Assembly (NCBI GenBank): GCA_004193205.1
Contig: RZUM01000009.1
Span: 186,001-250,000, forward strand
Source of the DNA: Gordonia sediminis
GTDB lineage: Bacteria > Actinomycetota > Actinomycetes > Mycobacteriales > Mycobacteriaceae
Length of the DNA stretch: 64,000 nucleotides
Direction: 5' to 3'
Positions 45,587 through 54,477 of this stretch are shown here, one piece after another (positions within the stretch are counted from its first letter, which is position 1; the number at the start of each line of letters is the position of its first letter). Position numbers and translations under genes: made by a program. The notes beneath the pieces were generated by a model. That model was given only the letters and a program-made list of their open reading frames with translations. It was not told the origin of the DNA and made no database searches.

Positions 45587-46489
45587 ATGGACATGCAGGC
45601 CGAATCGACCGTTGCTGACGCACCCGAGTGGTACCGGAAGGCGATCGCCGAGGACGCGGACACCACCGGGCTGACCGTCGACGGCACCCGCGTGACGGTC
45701 CGATCCTGGGGCCCGGCCGACGCCGACGCCGCTGTCGTCCTCGTGCACGGCGGCAGCGCCCACAGCCACTGGTGGGACCACATCGCCCCGATGCTGGGCG
45801 ACGATCGACGCGTCGTCGCGTTGGATCTGTCCGGTCACGGCGACAGCGACCGCCGGTCGGCATATTCGCTCGATGCCTGGTCGGAGGAGGTGGCGGCGGT
45901 GTGCGCGATGCGGGGTATGCCTGCCGACCCGATCCTTGTCGGCCACAGCATGGGCGGCTGGGTCACGCTCAACTGCACCATCATGCATCGAGATCTGGTC
46001 GGTGGCGTCGTTGTGATCGATTCCCCGATCCGCGAGCTGAGTCCCGAAGAGGCGGCGGCGGCGGAGAACCGCGCCTTCGGGCCGCTAAAGGTCTACGCGG
46101 ACCGGGAGGCCGCGCTGGCCCGGTTCCATCCGGTCCCCCATCAGGAGCGCAGCCTGCCGTACGTGTTGCGGCATATCGCCGAGATGTCGCTGCGGGAGGT
46201 ACCCGGCGGGTGGAGTTGGAAGTTCGATCCGACGATGTTCGGCCGCAAGATGCCCCGCCCCGAACTGCTCGAACATGTTGACGTCCGGGTGGCGCTGTTC
46301 CGGGCGGAGAACGGCCTGGTCACCCCGGAGATCGGCGACCACATGTACACGATGCTCGGCCGCCGCGCGCCGGTCATCGAACTACCGCTGGCGGGGCACC
46401 ATCCGATGCTGGATCAGCCGCTGCCGCTGATCGTCGCGCTGCGCACGATCCTCGCGGACTGGGAGCACACCTACCCGCTGGGTCGCTGA
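45587..46489 (+). CDS. Alpha/beta hydrolase
   Basis: This 300-residue hydrolase has LVHGGSAHSHWWDHI for the oxyanion hole, GHSMGGWVTL with the nucleophile Ser near residue 127, and LAGHHPMLDQP with the catalytic His. The ATG at 45587 has GGAG only two bases away; the next ATG at 45593 has better spacing, so either could be the true start. No substrate can be assigned. Confidence 0.83.
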   Translation: MDMQAESTVADAPEWYRKAIAEDADTTGLTVDGTRVTVRSWGPADADAAVVLVHGGSAHSHWWDHIAPMLGDDRRVVALDLSGHGDSDRRSAYSLDAWSEEVAAVCAMRGMPADPILVGHSMGGWVTLNCTIMHRDLVGGVVVIDSPIRELSPEEAAAAENRAFGPLKVYADREAALARFHPVPHQERSLPYVLRHIAEMSLREVPGGWSWKFDPTMFGRKMPRPELLEHVDVRVALFRAENGLVTPEIGDHMYTMLGRRAPVIELPLAGHHPMLDQPLPLIVALRTILADWEHTYPLGR

Positions 46490-46692
46490 CTGTCTTGGGT
46501 GGCCGTTTGCTGCGTGGAGCGCGTCGATACGCAACGCGCCCGACGTCTCGTCCCGGCGCAGCGAGAGCATCCACGCAGCGCTTCAATCGATGCCGAGGAT
46601 GTGTCGTACCCCCGAGATAGAATGGTCACTTGATCCATTCTTCGTTGGCGAAAACCCTTGCAGTGCAGCAAAATAGCCTCGATTTACCCATT

Positions 46693-47970
46693 GTGTTCGA
46701 ACACCAGTTCGACTACTCTTGGGGCATGCCACTCGACACCCTGCTCCCCACCCTGCGAGACCTGACCATCACCGCCGACGCCACCGGCCGTGACGTGTTC
46801 GACACCACCAAGATCCTGATGGGGCTACGTAACGTGGTCGACCATCAACTCGCCGTGCACGCCGGGGCGCTGGATCGGTTGGGGGTGGCCCGTCGGACCG
46901 GCGGCAAGACCCGGGCGCTGCTGATCGAGATGGGCGCGGCACCCACGGTGGCGGATCGGTGGCTGCGGATCGCGGCCGCCCTGTCCACCCTGGAGCGGGT
47001 CGCCGCGTATGCCGGGGACGGGGTGTTCTCCTCCGAACACATCGACGCTCTCGTCCGGGGCATGGGGCATATCGAGAAACGCGCGCCGGAACCGTTGAGC
47101 GAGGTGTCACGGATCGAACACCAACTGGCGTTGATCGCGCAGGCGTTTGCCGGGGCCACCCCACGCGAGGTGCTCGACACGGCCCGCACCCTCGGCAACC
47201 AGATCGCCGACGAGCAGGGCGGGGTGCCCGCGGGTGAGGACCGCTCCATCAACGAGTGGGCCACCACGCCCACCGACGACGGGCGGTTGGAGGTGCAGGC
47301 GAACCTGGACATCGTGATCGGGGAGAAACTGGTGTCGGCGATCGAATCCCTGTCCGGTAAACGTCCCGAACCCGACGGGTCCGAGGACGCCCGCAGCGCG
47401 GGGCAGCGTCGCGCGGACGCGTTGGAGATGATCCTGGATGCCGCCGCTCACGCCCACGCCTCGGGTGTCGCGGACCTGGTGGCGGTCCCGAAAACACACC
47501 TCAACCTGACCGTCCCCGTCGACACCCCCGATGCCGCGGCCCTGCAGTGGCTGGGCCCGATCTCGCAGACCCTGGCGAAAACGCTGTCCTGTGATGGCAC
47601 CGTGAGCGCGGTCATCGTCGACGGTGAGAAGGTGCCGTTGGACATGGGACACCCGCAACGGTTGTTCACCCATCATCAACGCAGGGCGTTGATCATCCGC
47701 GACCACTGCTGCATCAAATGCGGTGCGGCAGCAGGATATACACAGTGCCATCATGTGCGGCATTGGGCTGACGGGGGTCCCACCGACCTGGACAACGGCT
47801 GCCTACTCTGCACGTCCTGTCACGCCCAGATCCACGCGTCGGGCTGGGACATCGTGATGGGCGCCGACCGGCATCCCTGGCTGCTGCCACCGGTGGAGCA
47901 GGACCCGAACCGCACACCGATACCGGCCTATAACCGCCGCACCATGCACCTCGACGGCGTCGCCGCCTGA
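46693..47970 (+). CDS. DUF222 / HNH endonuclease-domain protein (13E12-type family)
   Basis: The protein has about 425 residues. An N-terminal DUF222 domain fills most of it, and a C-terminal HNH motif follows: RDHCCIKCGAAAGYTQCHHVRHWADGG with paired cysteines, then NGCLLCTSCHAQIHASGW. Members are multi-copy in mycolic-acid bacteria and include REP13E12. Their role is unclear, though HNH suggests a nuclease. The start is uncertain: GTG at 46693 fits the typical opening, with TTG 46630 and ATG 46726 as alternatives. Confidence 0.83.
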   Translation: MFEHQFDYSWGMPLDTLLPTLRDLTITADATGRDVFDTTKILMGLRNVVDHQLAVHAGALDRLGVARRTGGKTRALLIEMGAAPTVADRWLRIAAALSTLERVAAYAGDGVFSSEHIDALVRGMGHIEKRAPEPLSEVSRIEHQLALIAQAFAGATPREVLDTARTLGNQIADEQGGVPAGEDRSINEWATTPTDDGRLEVQANLDIVIGEKLVSAIESLSGKRPEPDGSEDARSAGQRRADALEMILDAAAHAHASGVADLVAVPKTHLNLTVPVDTPDAAALQWLGPISQTLAKTLSCDGTVSAVIVDGEKVPLDMGHPQRLFTHHQRRALIIRDHCCIKCGAAAGYTQCHHVRHWADGGPTDLDNGCLLCTSCHAQIHASGWDIVMGADRHPWLLPPVEQDPNRTPIPAYNRRTMHLDGVAA

Positions 47971-48075
47971 CCGAGGTCCTGATCCCACGGCCTGACCCCG
48001 GCACCGAGCACGACTGACCGACCTATCCGCCCGACCCGACCAGACCACCCCGGGTACTCCCCGGACGCACGTACA

Positions 48076-48094
48076 TTGAGAACTCCATAGTGTG
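48076..48094 (+). promoter_or_regulatory. rRNA-leader-like element (box A region) away from any rRNA operon
   Basis: TTGAGAACTCCATAGTGTG differs at one base from the TTGAGAACTCAATAGTGTG found in mycobacterial rRNA leaders, where it is involved in antitermination and processing. No rRNA gene is here. It lies between the HNH gene and a hairpin. Confidence 0.5.
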
Positions 48095-48112
48095 AAAAAG
48101 GGGCACCACCCG

Positions 48113-48146
48113 GTGTGCCCGCCGGAGCAAGATCCGGCGGGCACAC
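48113..48146. terminator. Perfect 14-bp hairpin downstream of the HNH gene
   Basis: GTGTGCCCGCCGGA at 48113-48126 pairs exactly with TCCGGCGGGCACAC at 48133-48146 around GCAAGA. It lies between convergent genes. A short overlapping alternative (GGGCACC/GGTGTGCCC) could compete with it. Confidence 0.7.
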
Positions 48147-48228
48147 ACCACTGCCGACACGAACCCCTCCCCGTCGCCCTCCGCCCGGTCAGCCTGGCAA
48201 CTCGGGACAGCTTAAGGCAACCAGGTCC

Positions 48229-48861
48229 TCAGGGCTCCGAACGGGTGATGTTCAGCGCCGCGGTGATCAGCTCGGTCCACGTCGCGACCACCTGGGTGCG
48301 GCGCTTGGAATCGTCGGACAGGGTGTCGGCCAAGCCGAGTCCCCGCGCGAGATCGAGGGTGATCTGCGCAATACTGTGGGCCTGCGGATACCGACCCTCG
48401 GGATCGATGGCAGCGACGGTCATCTGATGCGCCGCATGCGCGAACTTGTCCTCCATCGGCAGGATGAGTTCCCGCAGTGCGGGATCCGAGGCCGCTGCGG
48501 CCCATACTTGCAGCGCCGCCTTGAACTCGGTGCCGGTGTAGATCGCGACCGCACGGTCGACGGCCGCGGCGACGCGATCGACGCCGTCCGGGATGTCTGC
48601 CGGCGTCGTCGACGCATTCGCGGTCATCTCGTCGAAGATCTGCTCGAGTACCGCACTGATCAGCGTCTCCCGAGTCGGGAAGTGGTGTTGCGCCGCCCCG
48701 CGCGACACCCCGGCACGCTCGGCGACCGCGGCCACGGTCGCGGCGGCCCACCCGTCGTAGGCAAGGGCCTCGATGGTCGAAGACACCAGCCGTTCCCGCG
48801 TGAGACGTGACCGCTCCTGTTGCGGCTCACGCGGATTCGATGCACGAGTTCCGGCGGTCAC
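48229..48861 (-). CDS. TetR-family regulator of the acyl-CoA carboxylase operon
   Basis: The 210-residue protein has the TetR DNA-binding domain (AATVAAVAERAGVSRGAAQHHFPTRETLI, residues about 40-68). It begins with GTG at 48861 overlapping the enoyl-CoA hydratase stop, so it is the last gene of an eight-gene operon and probably regulates it. A candidate operator is the palindrome at 58194-58209. Confidence 0.88.
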   Translation of the reverse strand: MTAGTRASNPREPQQERSRLTRERLVSSTIEALAYDGWAAATVAAVAERAGVSRGAAQHHFPTRETLISAVLEQIFDEMTANASTTPADIPDGVDRVAAAVDRAVAIYTGTEFKAALQVWAAAASDPALRELILPMEDKFAHAAHQMTVAAIDPEGRYPQAHSIAQITLDLARGLGLADTLSDDSKRRTQVVATWTELITAALNITRSEP

Positions 48862-49658
48862 GACGACGCGCGTTCGGCGAGGTCCCAGCTCGGCGGACGC
48901 TTCGACAAGAAGGCGGCCATCCCCTCGCGCGCTTCGTCGGAGGCGAACAGTTCCGCCGACTCGTCGGCGCGGCGCCGGGCATACCGGGTGAAGTCGGCGA
49001 GGATCTCGGTGGTCGTCAATGCCTTCGACGCCGCGAGCCCCTGCGGCGATGCACGGCGTACACCGGCGAGAACCGTGTCGGCGCCGGCGTCGAGATCCTC
49101 GATGGTCGCGAAGGATTCGGTGATCAGGCCGATCCGCACCGCGGTCTGGCGATCGAAACTCTCCCCTGTCAGGAAGTACCGGCCCGATGCGCGTGCGGTC
49201 ATCTTCGGCAGCAGGACCAGCGAGATCACCGACGGCGCGAGCCCGAGCCGCGATTCGGTGAGTGCGAAGGTGCAGGCCGGGCCGGCCAACGCGATGTCGG
49301 CGGCCCCGACGAGTCCGAAACCACCCGCGCGCACGTGACCGTCGATCTTCGCGATCACCGGTTTGGGCAGTTCCAGGATGGTCTGCATCAGGTCGAGCAT
49401 CGCGCCGGTACCGATCGCCGATGCCTCCTCCACCGACGCGCCGCCCGCCATTGCCTCACCGAGATCGGCTCCGGCACAGAATGTTCCGCCGGCATGGGTG
49501 AGGACGACGGCGCGGACGCCGGCGTTGGTCTCCGCCTCCCGCAAGCCGTCGCGCAGTTGCTCGACCAGCGCCGCCCCGAGCGCGTTGCGGTTCTTGGGTG
49601 AGTCCAGTGTGAGCGTCAGCACCCCGCCCTCGAGGTGAGAGTGGACGACTTCGGTCAT
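48858..49658 (-). CDS. Enoyl-CoA hydratase/isomerase family protein
   Basis: This 266-residue crotonase-fold protein has FCAGADLGEAM, then IDGHVRAGGFGLVGAADIALAG forming the oxyanion hole, and SRLGLAPSVIS. The gene sits in the place of echA7 in the accA2/accD2 locus of M. tuberculosis (order recalled). It should hydrate the unsaturated acyl-CoA formed in this pathway, or act as a methylglutaconyl-type hydratase. Confidence 0.88.
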   Translation of the reverse strand: MTEVVHSHLEGGVLTLTLDSPKNRNALGAALVEQLRDGLREAETNAGVRAVVLTHAGGTFCAGADLGEAMAGGASVEEASAIGTGAMLDLMQTILELPKPVIAKIDGHVRAGGFGLVGAADIALAGPACTFALTESRLGLAPSVISLVLLPKMTARASGRYFLTGESFDRQTAVRIGLITESFATIEDLDAGADTVLAGVRRASPQGLAASKALTTTEILADFTRYARRRADESAELFASDEAREGMAAFLSKRPPSWDLAERASS

Positions 49659-49671
49659 CGCATCGCTCCGT

Positions 49672-50856
49672 TCAGTAGGACTTCGGCAGCCCGAGGCTGG
49701 TCTGCGCCACGAAGTTCAGGATCATCTCCCGGCTCACCGGCGCGATGCGGGCGATCCGCGCCAGGCTCAGCATGGGGGCCAGACCGTATTCACTGGTCAG
49801 ACCGTTGCCACCCATCGAATGCACCGCGTGGTCGACGATCTTCACACACGCCTCCGCGGCGGCGTATTTCGCCATGTTGGCCGGTTCGGCGGCACCCCAA
49901 TCGTCGCCGGCGTCGTAGAGCGTCGCGGCCTTCTGCATCATCAGCTTGGCCATCTCGAGCTGGACCTTGCCCTCCGCCAACGGATGTGCGATCGCCTGAT
50001 GCGCTCCGATGGGGGTCTTCCAGACGGTGCGGTCGTTGACGTAGGCGACCGCCTTGTTCAGCGCGAATCGCCCCATACCGACCGACGACGCGGCGGCCAT
50101 GATGCGTTCGGGATTGAGCCCCGCGAACAATTGACTCAGCGCGGCATCCTCCGAGCCGACGAGCGCGTCACCGGGGAGCCGCACGTCGTCGAGGAACAGC
50201 TGGAACTGCTTTTCGGGGTTCTGCAACTCCATGTCGATCATGGTGTGTTCGAAGTTGGGCGCGTCGGTCGGCACGATGAACAGCGCAGGTTTGAGCTTTC
50301 CGGTCTTGGCGTCCTCGGTGCGGGCGACGATGAGCACCGCCGGCGCCTGGTCGACCCCGGAGATGAAGACCTTGCGTCCGCTCAGCAGCCAGTCACCGCC
50401 GTCGCGCCGGGCGGTGGTGGTGATCTGGTGCGAGTTCGACCCGGCGTCGGGTTCGGTGATGCCGAACGCCATGGTGATCGACCCGTCGGCGAGCCCGGGG
50501 ATCCACCGCTGTTTCTGTTCGTCGGTGCCGAAGCGTGCGATGACGTTCCCGCAGATGGCCGGCGACACGACCAGCATCAGCAGTCCGCTGCCGGCCGCCG
50601 CTATCTCCTCCATCACGATCGCCAGCTCGTACATCCCGGCGCCACCCCCGCCGTACTGCTCCGGCAGGTTGACCCCGATGAAGCCGAGTTTCCCGGCCTC
50701 ACTCCACATCTCGTCGGTCTTGCGTCCCTCGCGGGCGCACGCGCGGAAGTAGTCCTGGCCGTATTTGGCGCCCAGGGCCGCCACCGACGCGCGCAGCGCG
50801 GCACGTTCCGGGGTTTCGACGAACGGGTTCACTGCGGTGTCGTTCAGGTCGGTCAT
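49672..50856 (-). CDS. Acyl-CoA dehydrogenase (FadE12-like position)
   Basis: This 394-residue flavin dehydrogenase has FGITEPDAGSNSHQITTTA for FAD/substrate binding, SGRKVFISGVDQA and HSMGGNGLTSEYGLAPM. The ATG at 50856 overlaps the carboxylase alpha stop as ATGA. It corresponds by place to fadE12. It is the second acyl-CoA dehydrogenase of the operon, so the pathway probably includes two dehydrogenation steps. Confidence 0.9.
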   Translation of the reverse strand: MTDLNDTAVNPFVETPERAALRASVAALGAKYGQDYFRACAREGRKTDEMWSEAGKLGFIGVNLPEQYGGGGAGMYELAIVMEEIAAAGSGLLMLVVSPAICGNVIARFGTDEQKQRWIPGLADGSITMAFGITEPDAGSNSHQITTTARRDGGDWLLSGRKVFISGVDQAPAVLIVARTEDAKTGKLKPALFIVPTDAPNFEHTMIDMELQNPEKQFQLFLDDVRLPGDALVGSEDAALSQLFAGLNPERIMAAASSVGMGRFALNKAVAYVNDRTVWKTPIGAHQAIAHPLAEGKVQLEMAKLMMQKAATLYDAGDDWGAAEPANMAKYAAAEACVKIVDHAVHSMGGNGLTSEYGLAPMLSLARIARIAPVSREMILNFVAQTSLGLPKSY

Positions 50857-52871
50857 CCGACTGTCTCCTCTGCTGGGGCGGTGTGGTCGAGTTCGCCGTC
50901 GGCGGTGATCACCGCGAGGACGTCGCCGACGGAAAGCTGTTGTCCGGGTTGAACCGAGAGTGTGGAGACGACGCCGTCGGCCGGCGCGGACACGGTGTGC
51001 TCCATCTTCATCGCCTCCAGCCACAGCAGCGGCTGGCCGGCGACGACCCGGTCGCCCTCGGTGACACCGATGCGGATCACCGCCCCGGGCATCGGCGCCA
51101 GCAGCGAACCCGGGCGGGCGATGGCGGACGGGTCGACGAAACGCGGCAGGCGGCGCAGCATGACCGATCCTCCCGGACCGTCGACGCAGACGGCCTCGCC
51201 GTAGCGGGCCACCCGCAGGCTGCGCCGCACTCCGGTCACCTCGACGACGACCCGGTCCGGCGACACCTCCACCACCGACACCTCGGGGAGGTCGGGCAGC
51301 TCCACCACCCCGGCACGGCCGTGCCGGTAGCGCACCGCGATCTCGGCACCCTCGGCACGGGTGTCCGCGTAGCGCTTAACCTGATGGCCGGACGCGAGGT
51401 TGCGCCATCCCGAGGGCAGCCCGGCCTGGACCGTCGCCAGGCTGCGGCCCACCGCGGCATCGGCGAGTGCGGCCGCGGTGGCCGCGAGCCGCACATCGTC
51501 GGGGCCGGCGAGTGGCGCCGACAGCACACTGAGCCCTATTTCGTCGATGAAGCCGGTGTCGGTGTCGCCGGTGAGGAACTCCCTGGCGCGCAGGGTGTTC
51601 ACCAGCATGTCCCGGTTGGTGACCGGCCCGTGGATGCGTGCGTCGGCGAGGGTCCGGGCGAGCATCGCCGCCGCGCGCCCACGATCGGGCGCCCAGCAGA
51701 TGACCTTGGCGAGCATCGGGTCGTAGAAGGTGGAGATCTCGCTACCGTCCTCGACACCGGAGTCCACCCGGATGCCCGGACGGTCGAGCAGACCGAACCG
51801 CACGTCGTGGTCGATCGCTATCGCGTGGACCGGGCCGGACTGGGGCTGCCACTGCGCCGCCGGATCCTCGGCGTAGAGCCGGACCTCGATCGCGTGCCCG
51901 GACGAGGTGGGTTCGGTGACGTCAAGGTGCTCCCCCATCGCCACCCGCAGCTGCCAGGCGACGAGATCGGTGCCGGTGGTGAGTTCGGTGACCGGGTGCT
52001 CGACCTGCAGACGGGTGTTGGTCTCCAGGAAGTAGAACCGCCCGGTCGCGTCGGCGAGGAACTCCACGGTCCCGGCGCCGGTGTAGCCGATCGCGGCGGC
52101 CGCGGACCGCGCCGCGGCGAACAATCGATCGCGCAGGTCACCGCCGAGGCGGTCGACGAGCGGTGCCGGGGCCTCCTCGACCACCTTCTGGTGGCGACGT
52201 TGGATCGAGCATTCCCGTTCGCCGACCGCCCAGATGGCACCGTGGGCGTCGGCCATGATCTGGACCTCGATGTGGTGGCCGCGTTCGACGTAGGGTTCGC
52301 AGAATACCGTCGGGTCGCCGAACGCCGACTGTGCCTCCCGCGCAGCGGCTTCCACGGCCGCCGACAGCTCGTCAAGGCTACGCACTATGCGCATTCCCCG
52401 TCCACCGCCACCCGCGGACGCCTTGATCAGCAGCGGGAGATCGTCGGTGGTCACCGCGGCGGGGTCGATATTGCCGAGCACCGGGACACCGGCGTCGGCC
52501 ATCAGCTTCTTCGCGTTGACCTTCGAGCCCATCGCGGTGATCGCCTCCGGCGGCGGGCCGATCCAGGTCAGGCCGGCGTCGATGACGGCCTGCGCGAATT
52601 CGGCGTTCTCCGAGAGGAAGCCGTAGCCGGGATGGATGGCGTCGGCACCCGACGCGAGCGCGGCCGCGATGATCAGATCGCCCCGCAGATAAGTGTCGGC
52701 GGACACCGATCCGGGTAACCGCACCGCAGCGTCGGCCATCGCCACATGGGGAGCGTGCTCGTCGGGGTCGGAGAACACCGCGACGTTGCGCATGCCCATG
52801 GCGCGGGCGGTGGTGAAGACGCGGCCGGCGATCTCGCCGCGGTTGGCGACGAGCACAGAGGTAATGGTCAT
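50853..52871 (-). CDS. accA2: Acyl-CoA carboxylase alpha subunit (biotin carboxylase with biotin carrier domain)
   Basis: The 672-residue protein carries in order a biotin carboxylase domain (LVANRGEIAGRVF, GYGFLSENAEFA, KASAGGGGRGMRIV, FLETNTRLQVEHPVTE), a linker and a C-terminal biotinyl domain (EAMKMEHTVSAPADG, biotin on the Lys of AMKM). It fixes CO2 on biotin for the beta subunit. Unlike AccA3 it serves catabolism of branched or terpenoid acyl-CoAs. The start is the ATG at 52871, 7 bases after the beta subunit. The name follows synteny with the M. tuberculosis locus. Confidence 0.9.
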   Translation of the reverse strand: MTITSVLVANRGEIAGRVFTTARAMGMRNVAVFSDPDEHAPHVAMADAAVRLPGSVSADTYLRGDLIIAAALASGADAIHPGYGFLSENAEFAQAVIDAGLTWIGPPPEAITAMGSKVNAKKLMADAGVPVLGNIDPAAVTTDDLPLLIKASAGGGGRGMRIVRSLDELSAAVEAAAREAQSAFGDPTVFCEPYVERGHHIEVQIMADAHGAIWAVGERECSIQRRHQKVVEEAPAPLVDRLGGDLRDRLFAAARSAAAAIGYTGAGTVEFLADATGRFYFLETNTRLQVEHPVTELTTGTDLVAWQLRVAMGEHLDVTEPTSSGHAIEVRLYAEDPAAQWQPQSGPVHAIAIDHDVRFGLLDRPGIRVDSGVEDGSEISTFYDPMLAKVICWAPDRGRAAAMLARTLADARIHGPVTNRDMLVNTLRAREFLTGDTDTGFIDEIGLSVLSAPLAGPDDVRLAATAAALADAAVGRSLATVQAGLPSGWRNLASGHQVKRYADTRAEGAEIAVRYRHGRAGVVELPDLPEVSVVEVSPDRVVVEVTGVRRSLRVARYGEAVCVDGPGGSVMLRRLPRFVDPSAIARPGSLLAPMPGAVIRIGVTEGDRVVAGQPLLWLEAMKMEHTVSAPADGVVSTLSVQPGQQLSVGDVLAVITADGELDHTAPAEETVG

Positions 52872-52878
52872 GTCCGCC

Positions 52879-54477
52879 TCACATCCGGAAGACGCCGAAG
52901 TTGGAGGTGCCCTCGACCGGGGCACCGTGGATTGCCGACAGGCACAGTCCGAGAACGGTTCTGGTGTCGCGGGGGTCGATCACGCCGTCGTCGTAGAGCA
53001 TGCCGGACAAGAAGGCGGGCACCGACTCCGCCTCGATCTGGGCCTCGATCATCTGCCGCATCGCGGCGTCGGCGGCCTCGTCGACGACTCCGCCGCGCGC
53101 CTCGGTCGCCGCACGGGACACGATGGAGATGACCCCGGCGAGTTGCGTCGCTCCCATCACCGCCGATTTGGCGCTGGGCCAGGCGAACAGGAACCGCGGG
53201 TCGTACGCACGTCCACACATGCCGTAGTGCCCGGCGCCGTAGCTGGCGCCGATGAGGACCGACAGATGCGGCACGGTCGAATTGGAGACCGCGTTGATCA
53301 TCATCGCGCCGTGCTTGATGATGCCGGCCTGCTCGTACTCCTTGCCGACCATGTAGCCGGTGGTGTTGTGCAGGAACAACAATGGTGTGTCACTGCGGTT
53401 GGCCAGCTGGATGACCTGGGCGGCCTTCTGCGACTCCTGACTGAACAGCACGCCCTGCGCGTTGGCGAGGATGCCGATCGGGTACCCGTGGATGCGGGCC
53501 CACCCGGTGCACAGCGAGCCGCCGTATTCGGGTTTGAATTCGTCGAAGTCGCTGTCGTCGACGATGCGGGCGATCACGTCGCGCGGGTTGAAAGGGATCT
53601 TCAGGTCCGAGGGCACGATCCCGAGCAGTTCCTCGCTGTCGTAGCGTGGTTCGATGACCTCGGCGACCGGACCAGGTCCCTGTTTGCGCCAGTTCAGTCG
53701 CGACACGATGCGACGCCCGATCCGGACGGCGTCCTGTTCGTCGGCGGCATAGTAGTCGGCCAGACCCGATTGCCGGGCGTGCATCTGTGCGCCGCCGAGC
53801 GATTCGTCGTCGCTCTCCTCGCCGGTGGCCATCTTCACCAGCGGCGGTCCGCCGAGGAACACCTTGGACTGGTTCTCGATCATCACGACGTGATCGCTCA
53901 TCCCCGGAACGTAGGCACCCCCGGCGGTGGAGTTGCCGAATACGAGCGCGATGGTCGGGATTCCGGCCGCCGAGAGGCGGGTGAGGTCCCGGAACATCCG
54001 CCCGCCGGGGATGAAGACCTCCTTCTGGGTGGGCAGGTCGGCACCGCCGGATTCGACCAGCGAGATCACCGGCAACCGATTCTGGAAGGCGATAGCGTTG
54101 GCCCGCAGTATTTTCCGCAGCGTCCACGGGTTGGACGTGCCGCCCTTGACGGTCGGGTCGTTGGCGGTGATGAGGCATTCGACGCCCTCGACGACCCCTA
54201 TCCCGGTGACCACCGACGCCCCGACCTGGAAATCCGAGCCGTAGGCGGCGAGCGGGCACAGTTCCAGGAACGCGGAGTCCTCGTCGATCAGCAGCTCGAT
54301 GCGTTCACGGGCGGTCATCTTGCCGCGCTCACGATGCCTCGCCACGTACTTCTCGCCGCCGCCGGCGAGCGCTTTGTCGAACTCGACCTGTAGTTCGGCG
54401 AGTTTGTCGGCCATCGCGTCCTCGGCCGCGCGGAAGTCCGCGCCGGCCGGGTCGAGCGTCGAGCGGATCATGGTCAT
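52879..54477 (-). CDS. accD2: Acyl-CoA carboxylase beta subunit (methylcrotonyl/geranyl-CoA type carboxyltransferase)
   Basis: This 532-residue carboxyltransferase has RGKMTARERIELLIDEDSAF, TVKGGTSNPWTLRKI, FGNSTAGGAYVPGMSDH and TTGYMVGKEYEQAGIIKHGA. Ending in GTSNFGVFRM is typical of methylcrotonyl-CoA-type subunits. Its partner is the biotin carboxylase downstream. The AtuA-like gene and two acyl-CoA dehydrogenases nearby suggest terpenoid or branched substrates. The exact acyl-CoA cannot be assigned. Confidence 0.9.
   Translation of the reverse strand: MTMIRSTLDPAGADFRAAEDAMADKLAELQVEFDKALAGGGEKYVARHRERGKMTARERIELLIDEDSAFLELCPLAAYGSDFQVGASVVTGIGVVEGVECLITANDPTVKGGTSNPWTLRKILRANAIAFQNRLPVISLVESGGADLPTQKEVFIPGGRMFRDLTRLSAAGIPTIALVFGNSTAGGAYVPGMSDHVVMIENQSKVFLGGPPLVKMATGEESDDESLGGAQMHARQSGLADYYAADEQDAVRIGRRIVSRLNWRKQGPGPVAEVIEPRYDSEELLGIVPSDLKIPFNPRDVIARIVDDSDFDEFKPEYGGSLCTGWARIHGYPIGILANAQGVLFSQESQKAAQVIQLANRSDTPLLFLHNTTGYMVGKEYEQAGIIKHGAMMINAVSNSTVPHLSVLIGASYGAGHYGMCGRAYDPRFLFAWPSAKSAVMGATQLAGVISIVSRAATEARGGVVDEAADAAMRQMIEAQIEAESVPAFLSGMLYDDGVIDPRDTRTVLGLCLSAIHGAPVEGTSNFGVFRM

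Noticed and set aside
46693-47970. Restriction or anti-phage system around the HNH protein
   Set aside because: DUF222-HNH proteins are repeated genes of mycolic-acid bacteria, and no methylase or other defence gene is adjacent.
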